A stretch of DNA of 64,000 nucleotides from Pseudomonas crudilactis (lineage in GTDB: Bacteria; Pseudomonadota; Gammaproteobacteria; Pseudomonadales; Pseudomonadaceae). Made by a program: the position numbers and the translations under genes. The stretch lies in contig NZ_WXVV01000001.1 of assembly GCF_013433315.1 (NCBI RefSeq), forward strand, positions 434,001 through 498,000. The letters run 5' to 3'. The notes under the pieces are model-generated. The model saw only the letters and a list, made by a program, of their open reading frames with translations. It did not search any database and had not been told where the DNA came from. Positions 1-10,526 of this stretch are shown here, piece after piece (positions within the stretch are counted from its first letter, which is position 1; the number at the start of each line of letters is the position of its first letter).

Positions 1-564
1 CAGGGCGAAGCGCTCGATGGCCTCGATCAGAAAGAATTACGACCGTGGCGGCGGCAGATGCAGGTGGTGTTTCAGGACCCCTTCGGCAGCCTCAGCCCGC
101 GAATGTCAGTGGCGCAGATCATCAGCGAAGGCCTGGAAGTGCATTGCGAGTCGACCGCCGAAGAATGCGATGAACAAGTGATCCGCGTGCTCAAGGAAGT
201 CGGCCTCGACCCGCAGAGTCGCCATCGCTATCCGCACGAGTTTTCCGGTGGCCAGCGCCAGCGCATCGCGATCGCCCGGGCATTAGTACTCAAACCGGCG
301 CTGATCCTGCTAGACGAACCGACTTCGGCGCTTGACCGTACGGTGCAAAAACAAGTGGTCGCCCTGCTCCGCCAGCTTCAGGAAAAACACGGTCTGACCT
401 ACCTGTTCATCAGCCATGACCTGGCAGTGGTGCGCGCGCTGGCCCACGATATGATCGTGATCAAGGACGGCAAAGTGGTAGAGCGTGGTGCCAGTCATGA
501 TGTGTTTGACGCGCCGCAGCATCCGTATACCAAAGAGCTGTTGGCGGCGGCGCATCCGGGTTAG
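1..564 (+). CDS. Peptide ABC transporter ATPase, C-terminal part (cut by window start)
   Basis: The frame is open from base 1, so only the last 187 codons are visible. They contain the ABC signature FSGGQRQR, Walker [13 protein letters not shown], the switch histidine in FISHDLAV, and the C-terminal PQHPYTKELL segment typical of oligopeptide/dipeptide importer ATPases (DppF/OppF/YejF group). This subunit hydrolyses ATP on the cytoplasmic face of the inner membrane to drive peptide uptake. It is strikingly similar to the C-terminal half of the YejF-type protein at 51311-52885, so it may be the second half of a paralogous fused ATPase. The Walker A motif and any N-terminal half lie outside the window. 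Its permeases are probably upstream. Confidence 0.9.
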   Translation, partial: QGEALDGLDQKELRPWRRQMQVVFQDPFGSLSPRMSVAQIISEGLEVHCESTAEECDEQVIRVLKEVGLDPQSRHRYPHEFSGGQRQRIAIARALVLKPALILLDEPTSALDRTVQKQVVALLRQLQEKHGLTYLFISHDLAVVRALAHDMIVIKDGKVVERGASHDVFDAPQHPYTKELLAAAHPG

Positions 565-628
565 GCATGATCCGGGCAAGTCGAACAACTAACAGGCTCC
601 ATTCCTGCAATGAAATGCGTTTCAAGTG

Positions 629-655
629 CAGGAGTGAGCCTGCTCGCGATGGCGT
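629..655 (+). repeat. Single REP element upstream of the sigma-54 regulator
   Basis: A lone REP unit of the GGAGTGAGCCTGCTCGCGAT subtype, of the same sequence as the doublets at 25940-26004 and 38313-38402. It lies between the ABC ATPase and the regulator. A reading frame runs through it from 610, which is why the regulator start was placed downstream of it. Confidence 0.8.
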
Positions 656-687
656 CACAACAGGCGAAATACCTCAGGATCTGCCAG

Positions 688-2094
688 ATGAACACCACCG
701 AAAGCCTCAAGGACTACCAACGGGTTCGCACCCTGGCGATCCGCTCGCTGTTCGAGATCATCGAGCAGTCGAGCGAAGGCACGGTGATTGTCGATCGCGA
801 TGCCAACATCGTCTGGATGAACGAACGTTATGCCCGACGTTTCGGTCTCGAATCGGCTGCCGGCGCAATCGGCAAACCCTGCGAGAGCGTGATTCCCGGC
901 AGTTTGCTGCGCGAAGTCGTGCGCACCGGCCGCCCCATTCTTCTGGACATGCAAGACACACCGAAAGAGCCGTTGGTGGTGATGCGCCTGCCGATCCACG
1001 ACGATGCCGGCACGGTGATCGGTGCGATCGGCTTTGCCCTGTTCGACGAATTGCGCACCTTGTCGCCAATGCTCAAACGCTACTTGAGCATGCAAGAGGA
1101 GCTGGCCTCGACCCGCTCTCTGCTGCGGGCACGGCAGACCAAATACAACTTCGCCCACTTCATCGGCACCAGTGCCGCCAGCCTCGAGGTCAAACGCCGC
1201 GCCCGACGCAGCGCCAGCGCCGAATCACCGGTGTTGCTGCTCGGCGAGACCGGCACCGGCAAAGAGTTGCTGGCCCAGGCCATCCACAGTGCGTCGCCGC
1301 GGGCACACAAAGCCTTCGTCAGTATCAATAGCGCGGCGATTCCCGAGGCATTGCTGGAAGCGGAGTTTTTCGGCACTGCGCCGGGCGCCTTCACCGGTGC
1401 CGACCGCAAGGGTCGTACCGGTAAGCTGCAAATCGCTCAGGGCGGGACGTTGTTTCTCGACGAGATCGGTGACATGCCGCTGCCCTTGCAGAGCAAACTG
1501 CTGCGTGTGCTGCAGGAAAAGGAGTTCGAGCCGGTCGGTTCCAACGACGTGATTCAGAGTGACGTTCGGGTGATTGCCGCGACTTCGACCGATCTGCAAG
1601 CGGCGATCAAACGCGGTGAGTTCCGCGCCGATTTGTACTACCGCCTCAATGTGTTGCCGATTCAGGTGCCGGCACTGCGAGAACGTCTTGATGACCTGCC
1701 AGCGCTCAGCGAAGCCATTCTTGAAGAACTGCGCAGCCAGCATGAACTGCACGGTGATGCGCTGGCATTGCTCGGACAGCACGCGTGGCCGGGGAACATT
1801 CGCGAACTGCGCAATGTGCTGGAGCGAGCGGCATTGCTCAGTGATGACTTGATGCTGACCGAGCAGGATATTCGTGCGGCGATTGGTACGTTGACGCCGG
1901 TTGAGCGTGGTTCTGGCCCACTGGCTGAGGTGGTGCCAGAGGAAACATTCGCCCAGGCACGCGAGCGGTTTGATCGGCAGTTGATTCAGTCTGCCCTCGC
2001 GCAATGCGCGGGAAATGTACCGCAAGCAGCTGCTCGGCTGGGGCTTGGTCGGTCGACGCTGTACAAGAAGATGGTGGCGCTGGGGATTGCTTGA
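688..2094 (+). CDS. hbcR: Sigma-54-dependent activator, probable 3-hydroxybutyrate regulator (HbcR-like)
   Basis: 468 residues. A PAS-type sensor region (about 25-125) is followed by an AAA+ domain with Walker A GETGTGKE starting at residue 186, the sigma-54 contact loop GAFTGA at 233-238, and Walker B TLFLDEIGDM. A Fis-type helix-turn-helix ends the protein (GNVPQAAARLGLGRSTLYKK). The start at 688 is preceded by AGGAT; the upstream ATG at 610 would read through a REP element. The protein sits just before a hydroxybutyrate permease and dehydrogenase. This is the arrangement known from P. aeruginosa, where HbcR activates these genes with RpoN. The ligand is inferred from context only. Confidence 0.85.
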   Translation: MNTTESLKDYQRVRTLAIRSLFEIIEQSSEGTVIVDRDANIVWMNERYARRFGLESAAGAIGKPCESVIPGSLLREVVRTGRPILLDMQDTPKEPLVVMRLPIHDDAGTVIGAIGFALFDELRTLSPMLKRYLSMQEELASTRSLLRARQTKYNFAHFIGTSAASLEVKRRARRSASAESPVLLLGETGTGKELLAQAIHSASPRAHKAFVSINSAAIPEALLEAEFFGTAPGAFTGADRKGRTGKLQIAQGGTLFLDEIGDMPLPLQSKLLRVLQEKEFEPVGSNDVIQSDVRVIAATSTDLQAAIKRGEFRADLYYRLNVLPIQVPALRERLDDLPALSEAILEELRSQHELHGDALALLGQHAWPGNIRELRNVLERAALLSDDLMLTEQDIRAAIGTLTPVERGSGPLAEVVPEETFAQARERFDRQLIQSALAQCAGNVPQAAARLGLGRSTLYKKMVALGIA

Positions 2095-2110
2095 GTCTCT
2101 ATAAAGAGAC
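2095..2110. promoter_or_regulatory. Candidate activator binding site 1 (palindrome)
   Basis: GTCTCTATAAAGAGAC is a perfect 6-bp inverted repeat around ATAA, beginning on the base after the regulator stop codon. A close relative occurs at 2237-2252. Paired palindromes upstream of a -24/-12 promoter are what an enhancer-binding protein needs. The assignment to the adjacent regulator is inferred. Confidence 0.55.
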
Positions 2111-2144
2111 GCGAATCTCATTAATTAGAAAATTCGTCAAGATC

Positions 2145-2224
2145 AAAAGATCGCAGCCTTCGGCAGCTCCTACAGGGGAATATCGGGTCCGCACTGTAGG
2201 AACTGCCGAAGGCTGCGATCTTTT
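2145..2224. repeat. Long REP-type inverted repeat, GATCGCAGCCTTCGG family
   Basis: Two 31-base arms (2145-2175 and 2194-2224) are inverted copies with one mismatch, separated by 18 bases. The core AGATCGCAGCCTTCGGCAG is an intergenic repeat type common in the P. fluorescens group. It could form a very stable hairpin, and it lies between the two candidate activator sites. Confidence 0.85.
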
Positions 2225-2236
2225 CGGCTTAATGCC

Positions 2237-2252
2237 GTCTCTATAGTGAGAT
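2237..2252. promoter_or_regulatory. Candidate activator binding site 2 (palindrome)
   Basis: GTCTCTATAGTGAGAT matches site 1 (2095-2110) at the first nine bases and keeps most of the dyad. It is centred about 70 bp upstream of the -24/-12 promoter, and the two site centres are 142 bp apart. The role is inferred. Confidence 0.5.
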
Positions 2253-2315
2253 AAAAACTCTGAAGCCTGCCCTACTTGCACGACAATACCTTTATATTTC
2301 AACGTGTTAGATAAC

Positions 2316-2331
2316 TGGCACAGATCTCGCT
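2316..2331 (+). promoter_or_regulatory. Sigma-54 (-24/-12) promoter of the hydroxybutyrate operon
   Basis: TGGCACAGATCTCGCT fits the consensus TGGCACG-N4-TTGCW, with GG at 2317-2318 and GC at 2329-2330 exactly 12 bp apart. One base of the -12 element is off consensus (TCGC for TTGC). It predicts a transcript start near 2342, giving a leader of about 47 nt before the permease. It lies directly downstream of a sigma-54 activator gene. Confidence 0.75.
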
Positions 2332-2388
2332 AACACCTCTCCCACACCCGTTCCACCCACAAAAATAACAATTCTGGAGAGACACACC

Positions 2389-3780
2389 ATGAGTGTGATC
2401 ATTGCCTTGGCAGCGCTGGCGCTGCTGATGCTGGCGGCCTACCGTGGCTACAGCGTCATCCTCTTCGCTCCGATTGCCGCCCTCGGCGCAGTCCTGCTCA
2501 CCGACCCCTCCGCCGTCGCCCCCGCCTTCACCGGGGTGTTCATGGAGAAAATGGTCGGTTTCATCAAACTTTACTTTCCCGTGTTCCTGCTCGGCGCCGT
2601 GTTCGGCAAGTTGATCGAGCTGTCGGGTTTCTCGCGCTCGATTGTCGCCGCAGCGATCCGCCTCCTTGGCACCCGGCAGGCCATGCTGGTAATCGTGCTG
2701 GTTTGCGCTCTGCTTACTTACGGCGGCGTTTCGCTGTTTGTGGTGGTCTTTGCGGTTTATCCGTTCGCCGCGGAGATGTTCCGCCAGAGCAATATTCCCA
2801 AGCGTCTGATCCCGGCCACCATCGCGCTTGGCGCGTTTTCGTTCACCATGGACGCCCTGCCCGGCACGCCGCAAATCCAGAACATCATTCCCAGCACCTT
2901 CTTCAACACCACCGCATGGGCGGCGCCGTGGCTGGGTGTGATCGGTACGATCTTCGTGTTCTGCGCCGGCATGCTGTTTTTGCAGCGTCAGCGCAACAAG
3001 GCGATGCGCGCGGGTGAGGGTTATGGCACCGAGTTGCGCAACGAGCCGGAAACCGCTGAGGACCTGAAACTGCCGAACCCGTGGATTGCCCTGTCGCCAC
3101 TGCTGGCGGTGGGCATCATGAACCTGCTGTTCACCCAGTGGATCCCGCAGTGGTACGGCAAGACTCACAGCCTCGCGCTACCGGGCATGGCCACACCGGT
3201 GACCACTGAAATCGCCAAACTGACGGCGATCTGGGCGGTCCAGGCCGCGCTGCTGGTGGGCATTCTGATGGTGCTGGCGTTCGGCTTTCAGGCGATTCGC
3301 AGCAAACTGGCGGAGGGCAGCAAAAGCGCGGTGAGCGGCGCGTTGCTGGCGGCGATGAACACTGCATCGGAGTACGGCTTCGGCGCAGTGATCGCTTCAC
3401 TGCCAGGCTTTCTGGTGCTGGCTGACTGGCTCAAGCAAATCCCCAATCCGCTGGTCAACGAAGCCATCACCGTGACCCTGCTCGCTGGCATCACCGGGTC
3501 CGCATCCGGCGGCATGAGCATTGCGCTGGCGGCGATGTCCGAGCAGTTCATCAGTGCGGCCCACGCGGCGAACATTCCGCTGGAAGTGCTGCACCGCGTC
3601 GCCGCGATGGCCAGCGGCGGCATGGACACCCTGCCGCACAACGGCGCGGTCATCACCTTGCTCGCGGTGACAGGCCTGACCCACCGTGAAGCCTATAAAG
3701 ACATTTTCTGTATTACGCTGATCAAGACCCTGGCGGTTTTCGTAGTGATCGGCACTTTCTACGCCACTGGCATTGTGTGA
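2389..3780 (+). CDS. GntP-family permease, probable 3-hydroxybutyrate uptake
   Basis: 463 residues, hydrophobic throughout with about 12 membrane segments, starting at an ATG after TGGAGAG. The composition and the conserved stretches (LPGTPQIQN near residue 160, SASGGMSIAL near 370, and GGMDTLPHNGAV near 410) mark the GntP ion-symporter family for small organic acids. It is the first gene after the sigma-54 promoter and is followed after 7 bp by hydroxybutyrate dehydrogenase. Import of 3-hydroxybutyrate is therefore the natural reading, although the substrate is inferred from the neighbour. Confidence 0.88.
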   Translation: MSVIIALAALALLMLAAYRGYSVILFAPIAALGAVLLTDPSAVAPAFTGVFMEKMVGFIKLYFPVFLLGAVFGKLIELSGFSRSIVAAAIRLLGTRQAMLVIVLVCALLTYGGVSLFVVVFAVYPFAAEMFRQSNIPKRLIPATIALGAFSFTMDALPGTPQIQNIIPSTFFNTTAWAAPWLGVIGTIFVFCAGMLFLQRQRNKAMRAGEGYGTELRNEPETAEDLKLPNPWIALSPLLAVGIMNLLFTQWIPQWYGKTHSLALPGMATPVTTEIAKLTAIWAVQAALLVGILMVLAFGFQAIRSKLAEGSKSAVSGALLAAMNTASEYGFGAVIASLPGFLVLADWLKQIPNPLVNEAITVTLLAGITGSASGGMSIALAAMSEQFISAAHAANIPLEVLHRVAAMASGGMDTLPHNGAVITLLAVTGLTHREAYKDIFCITLIKTLAVFVVIGTFYATGIV

Positions 3781-3787
3781 GGTATTC

Positions 3788-4561
3788 ATGACGACTCTTT
3801 CCGGCAAGACCGCACTGGTTACCGGTTCCACCAGCGGCATCGGTCTGGGCATCGCCTTGAGCCTGGCCAAGGCCGGCGCCAATTTGATTCTCAACGGCTT
3901 CGGTGATGCCTCGAAAGTCATCGCCGAAGTCGCTCGGTTCGGTGGCAAGGTCGGCCATCATCCGGCCGATGTCAGTGACCCGGCGCAAATTGCCGACATG
4001 ATCAATTACGCCGAGCGCGAGTTCGGCGGTGTCGACATTCTGGTCAACAACGCCGGCATCCAGCATGTCGCCGCGGTGGAGGAGTTCCCTGTCGAACGCT
4101 GGGATTCGATCATCGCCATCAATCTGTCCTCGGTATTTCACAGCACGCGCCTGAGCGTACCCGGAATGCGCGCTAAAGGCTGGGGGAGAATCATCAATAT
4201 CGCCTCGGTGCATGGTCAGGTTGGCTCGACGGGCAAGGCGGCTTATGTGGCCGCCAAGCACGGCGTAATCGGTCTGACCAAAGTGGTCGGTCTGGAAACC
4301 GCGACCAGCAACGTCACCTGCAACGCGATCTGCCCGGGCTGGGTACTGACGCCACTGGTACAGAAACAAATCGATGATCGCGCGGCCAAGGGTGTCGATC
4401 CACAGCAGGCGCAGCATGATCTGCTCGCCGAGAAGCAACCTTCGCTGGAGTTCGTCACACCGCAGCATCTGGGCGAGTTGGTATTGTTTTTGTGCAGCGA
4501 GGCTGGCAGTCAGGTACGCGGGGCGGCGTGGAACATCGATGGTGGCTGGCTGGCGCAATAA
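3788..4561 (+). CDS. bdhA: 3-hydroxybutyrate dehydrogenase
   Basis: 257-residue short-chain dehydrogenase that oxidises (R)-3-hydroxybutyrate to acetoacetate with NAD+. The cofactor loop TGSTSGIGLG lies at the N-terminus and NNAG near residue 90. The catalytic Tyr153 and Lys157 are in YVAAK, and the family C-terminus is NIDGGWLAQ. The length and the segment CNAICPGWVLTPLV agree with bacterial BdhA. The start at 3788 follows GAGGT and is 7 bp after the permease stop; an upstream in-frame ATG at 3773 overlaps the permease and lacks a good ribosome site. It is co-transcribed with the permease and the CoA ligase. Confidence 0.93.
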   Translation: MTTLSGKTALVTGSTSGIGLGIALSLAKAGANLILNGFGDASKVIAEVARFGGKVGHHPADVSDPAQIADMINYAEREFGGVDILVNNAGIQHVAAVEEFPVERWDSIIAINLSSVFHSTRLSVPGMRAKGWGRIINIASVHGQVGSTGKAAYVAAKHGVIGLTKVVGLETATSNVTCNAICPGWVLTPLVQKQIDDRAAKGVDPQQAQHDLLAEKQPSLEFVTPQHLGELVLFLCSEAGSQVRGAAWNIDGGWLAQ

Positions 4562-4630
4562 TTGCCCCCGGCTCAGACGGGGCTTTGGCGCACAGCCTGT
4601 GTGCATGAATCAGATAACAAGAGGCACGCA

Positions 4631-6586
<1,956 letters not shown>

Positions 6587-6624
6587 TCGGCCGGTGGCAA
6601 GCGGTCAACCGAAGACCGTAACCG

Positions 6625-9600
6625 TCACGCCTGTTTGTTCAACGTGATGACAACCGGCTCGACAATTGCCTTGCCAGCACTGACGTCGAGAGCACCGCGG
6701 ATGATCGCCATATTACGGTCATACGTGGTTTTGTCCGTGGAAAGCTGACTGAGTAACGAGGTCGCCACCGCCAGGGAGTCTGCATTTGCAAAAGATCTGG
6801 ACGGTGCATGACAGACCGTGCCCTGCTCCACCACCGGCAGGCAACCCGATGCAATATTCAGCAGCGGAGCTACATCGATTCGCTGCCCGCTTTCGCTGCC
6901 GCTCTGTGCATCGGAGGCGTAACCGACATCATTGGTTTGCGCGCTGGCATGAAACAGTTCATGAATCAGGTCATCGGCCACCACATCGTGGTTGAAGCCG
7001 AGACTGACGAAGTGTCGGTTGAGATTTTTTGTGTAGATTTCAACGAACGCAACATCAGACCCGTTGCTGGCTCCGGCGCTTTTCCAGCGTGTGTACCCGT
7101 TCATGTCAAACGCCGCGATCGTGTTTTGCTCCTTGATCTCATCAAGCACCATGTTGCTGATGGAGAAGCCCGCAAAATCGAAGCGAATCAAGCGCAAATA
7201 GTTGACCAGACGTTCAGTGGCAACCGATGAGGTATCGCCGAACAGTGTCTTCATCACCAGACTGCAATCGCGTTTGAAATCATGCCGGCTCATCACCCCA
7301 ATGGCATTATCGATTTTCGCTCGAGCACGGGGCAGACTTTTTTCGATGAACGTTCGCGTATAGCTTGCTGGCAAGGTTCTGGGCGAATAACTCAATTGCA
7401 AAGGCGCGTTATAGGAAAAGCCATCCAGCGGCTTGCCCCACAGATCGCCGCGACGATTCAACGCATACCATTTGTTGTCACGGCGCGCGGCCAGAACCGT
7501 AACGGCATCGCTCCCGGTGCCGCGTGGACGCCAACTGCCAAGGCCTAATTGCGCGCTCCCAGCGCTGTCGATCAAATCGTAGGATTGCCGGCGACCACTG
7601 AGCGTGTGCAACTGTTTGTTCGCCTTCGTGATAATTTCGTGGGTGTTCTTGTTGAACCGCAGCAAACCCTTGCGCAGCAATTTACTACCGGCCTGCAGGC
7701 CCGAGGGCACACCATCCAGCGGATTGAACAGAGAGATCGCTGACGTAAAGGCCAGCTTGGCGAAACGCGCCGCTTTTGATGTCGCGGAAATGGCCTTGGC
7801 GGAAATAATCAACGCTTTCGAACTGGCTCCCGCCACCGTCCCTATCAGGCCGATGCCATCCATTAAGCAGCCGTAGATCCCATCTACCACCTTGTCATGC
7901 TCACCGGTGGCAATGTCTTCGATGCATTTTTTGAACGGCACCACCAGGTCGATGAAATAGGTGAGTAGTCGCTCGCCTTCGTCTCGGGAGAGCTCAAGAG
8001 GCGTCGGTATGCGAACCAGCTCTCTGAGTTCCTGGGCATTCAAAAACGGGCGATGTTTGATAATAAACTCGGCAATACGCGCAACGTTCGGATCGTTGAA
8101 GCGCTGGTAAAAGCCTTGCTTGGGATTTGCGATTTTTTTCGGTTCCGGCAGCAGGCCAAAGTTCTCAATGACGGCCATGCTGCTTTTGACCGAAGGGTCT
8201 GGTGCAACAGCGTGGGTATAACACTTCACATTGATCGGTAGACTCTGCAAATTTGTCGGTGTCAGATGGGCAGTCAAATCTGCCGTTTGACTCATTCTCG
8301 AACGCTGTTCGATTTTCCGCTCCCGAATGATCAGCGCCCCCAAGGCATCATTTTTGCGGAATTCTCCACGGGATGTGAACAGCTCATAGCAAACGAAGGC
8401 ATTGTTGTAGGACGCACACATCACCAGACCAAATCGCCCCGTTGCAGCATCTCGGCTTTGTTGCGTTTCTCTTGGAAATTCAACGTTGAAAGGTCCGCCG
8501 GCACGACGTGTAATGGTATAAATCGCTGATTCGCGCACTGTCAAAAAGTCGATTCGGGCATTCATGAACGCACGCAAATCCGCCTCGGGCATCTGCGCCA
8601 ATGCCAACTTCACGGTCGACAACATGGCACTGTTGAGGTCCTTCAGATATACCGCCAACTGACGATCCATCTCTTCGTCGCAAGATCCGAGCCTCAGTAA
8701 CTGTGGATAACGCCTGTAGATACTGACACCCGAAGGGTTGTAATTGATGGCCGGGCGAGCTATGCCGTTGGTGACCAGGCGTACGGTTCGCCTATCCCAT
8801 TTGCCGGTGACAAGTTCACCCGATTGGTGCAGGTCTACCATGGACATGACCTGCTGCCCGCCTTTTTCGGAAAGTGCTTTTTCATCCAGCGTGTCACAGC
8901 CCGGCGCCGCGACTTTCAATGCTGCACGGGCGATACCTGCTCTGTTCGGCAGAATTGTCGAAAATGCCTTGGCTATCTCGGCAAACTTTTCCGAGTGCTG
9001 TTCAAATGCCTCTATCGCACGGCGGGTGCTGGCTTCCTCAGCCTGATCGAGTTCAGTCTGCGTTATAACCTGGTTGATCAGCGCCCAACTGACGATCGGA
9101 TCAATCATGGAAAGATCCCGCAAATGTTTTTGCGCATCACTGACCGGCTCCAGATCCGCATAGGCCATGATCTGTGCATAGGTCAGGACTCGCGACGCGC
9201 CTGTCTTTGCAGCCTCCACAAGTACGACGGCACGACAGAAATTGATCCAGCCAATGGATCCCAGAGTCATTGCCGACGGAATTTCCCTGACCAGAAACTC
9301 CGGTGCAGTACGCGCCAACAGCATGTGCGTTATCAAAGGCGCCAAATCCAGATCAACCCAGCCTTTCGCCCGCACAAAAGCAGTTATTTCTTCACGTACG
9401 GTCGATGCCTGGCGGTCAACGTTACTGGGTGCATAGAGATCAAAACCAGCGATCTTTCTCCTTTGGTGGTTGTGCAGTATCGTCGGATCGAGTTCCAGCA
9501 GAAGGGCCGTGGTCAGTAATTGTCGAAGGGTATTTTCCGAGACAATCTGCCCCTCATTGACACCAAACCAACCCAGTTCGCTCAAATAGCTTCTGGCGAG

Positions 9601-10392
9601 ATTCAGCGAGACCGGGTAGCTGACAAATTCGTTGATTCGCTGAGCCGCATTATCATGCGATATAGCGTTACGCCCAGTGAGGTTGTGCAATGCATTGAGC
9701 AATTTTCTTTGCGGCATAAGCTTGACTGTCGCTGCGCGAATCGCCGCCAACTGGTCTTCGGAAAGAGCAACGAGAGCCTGATCATCTGTTTGGAAGTGCT
9801 CCCAATAGTTCGCTGGCTCCTTGACTTCCGGATCAAACTTGAACAACTCGATCAGATTCCTGACCTTCGCCTTCTTTTCAGGCAACTCCACCTCATGAAA
9901 GCCGAACCATTGATCGAGTGTGATATCCAGGTCAGGCCATATATACCCACCCGCCACCCGGGCCAGATCGGCAATCAATTGTATTGAAGAGCGTGTCAGC
10001 TCACTCTGCTTGAAATAACCAGCAGCGACCAAGTCCAGCCAGCCGTTGCTGGAATAGACTTCCATCTTGCCATCGGACGTGACACGTACAAGGCCATCAT
10101 GATTCGTCGCACGTTCCTGACTCAGCGCACTTTTTACCGGGCTGGTTTCGAGCAGTCGCTGTAGCAGAACCTGACCGGGGTAATAAATCTGGTAAAGCGA
10201 CGAACCCTCCTGTAGTTCAACTTCATGCGAATACCAATTTATTACTTGATCTTCAGCGTATTTATCCAGCGCCTGCTCCAGCTGAACTAGAACCTGTTGG
10301 CGCTCTAGCGCATCGGCATCGGTCATGCGCCTCCATTCGGCAAGACTGATATTTGACGAACGGAATAGTTTGTTTTTTGTGGCAGCACTCAT
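6625..10392 (-). CDS. Large dermonecrotic-toxin-like protein with C-terminal aspzincin-type metallopeptidase signature
   Basis: 1255 residues. The body resembles the large dermonecrotic-toxin-like proteins common in fluorescent pseudomonads, with no signal peptide at the N-terminus and a small-residue-rich hydrophobic stretch in the middle (IGLIGTVAGASSKALI). Near the C-terminus is HELFH (His1144, Glu1145, His1148), followed by T1153-x-D1155-x-x-Y1158. This reproduces the HExxH + GTxDxxYG zinc signature of M35 deuterolysin-like peptidases, with Gln and Ala for the two glycines. The start follows GATGAGG. It stands alone, with an AT-rich 5' flank and composition less GC-rich than its neighbours. 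Secretion route and target are unknown; a proteolytic effector is an inference. Confidence 0.75.
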   Translation of the reverse strand: MSAATKNKLFRSSNISLAEWRRMTDADALERQQVLVQLEQALDKYAEDQVINWYSHEVELQEGSSLYQIYYPGQVLLQRLLETSPVKSALSQERATNHDGLVRVTSDGKMEVYSSNGWLDLVAAGYFKQSELTRSSIQLIADLARVAGGYIWPDLDITLDQWFGFHEVELPEKKAKVRNLIELFKFDPEVKEPANYWEHFQTDDQALVALSEDQLAAIRAATVKLMPQRKLLNALHNLTGRNAISHDNAAQRINEFVSYPVSLNLARSYLSELGWFGVNEGQIVSENTLRQLLTTALLLELDPTILHNHQRRKIAGFDLYAPSNVDRQASTVREEITAFVRAKGWVDLDLAPLITHMLLARTAPEFLVREIPSAMTLGSIGWINFCRAVVLVEAAKTGASRVLTYAQIMAYADLEPVSDAQKHLRDLSMIDPIVSWALINQVITQTELDQAEEASTRRAIEAFEQHSEKFAEIAKAFSTILPNRAGIARAALKVAAPGCDTLDEKALSEKGGQQVMSMVDLHQSGELVTGKWDRRTVRLVTNGIARPAINYNPSGVSIYRRYPQLLRLGSCDEEMDRQLAVYLKDLNSAMLSTVKLALAQMPEADLRAFMNARIDFLTVRESAIYTITRRAGGPFNVEFPRETQQSRDAATGRFGLVMCASYNNAFVCYELFTSRGEFRKNDALGALIIRERKIEQRSRMSQTADLTAHLTPTNLQSLPINVKCYTHAVAPDPSVKSSMAVIENFGLLPEPKKIANPKQGFYQRFNDPNVARIAEFIIKHRPFLNAQELRELVRIPTPLELSRDEGERLLTYFIDLVVPFKKCIEDIATGEHDKVVDGIYGCLMDGIGLIGTVAGASSKALIISAKAISATSKAARFAKLAFTSAISLFNPLDGVPSGLQAGSKLLRKGLLRFNKNTHEIITKANKQLHTLSGRRQSYDLIDSAGSAQLGLGSWRPRGTGSDAVTVLAARRDNKWYALNRRGDLWGKPLDGFSYNAPLQLSYSPRTLPASYTRTFIEKSLPRARAKIDNAIGVMSRHDFKRDCSLVMKTLFGDTSSVATERLVNYLRLIRFDFAGFSISNMVLDEIKEQNTIAAFDMNGYTRWKSAGASNGSDVAFVEIYTKNLNRHFVSLGFNHDVVADDLIHELFHASAQTNDVGYASDAQSGSESGQRIDVAPLLNIASGCLPVVEQGTVCHAPSRSFANADSLAVATSLLSQLSTDKTTYDRNMAIIRGALDVSAGKAIVEPVVITLNKQA

Positions 10393-10526
10393 TACAGAAC
10401 CTCATCAAGTTAATGGCCGATCATTCAGCCCAATGACGTTCTACTTATTAAAATTAAAATCCGCCAACTAAAACTTATTAAATACTTTTTCCAGAGCACC
10501 ACCACCACAAACTAAACAAGCAACTT
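10393..10526. other. AT-rich gap upstream of the toxin-like gene
   Basis: 134 bases, clearly more AT-rich than the surrounding DNA (runs such as TTATTAAAATTAAAATC and AAACTTATTAAATAC). It separates the PilU-like gene from the toxin gene, both on the minus strand, and must hold the toxin promoter. No confident -35/-10 pair was assigned. Such AT-rich flanks are common for horizontally acquired toxin genes. Confidence 0.5.
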
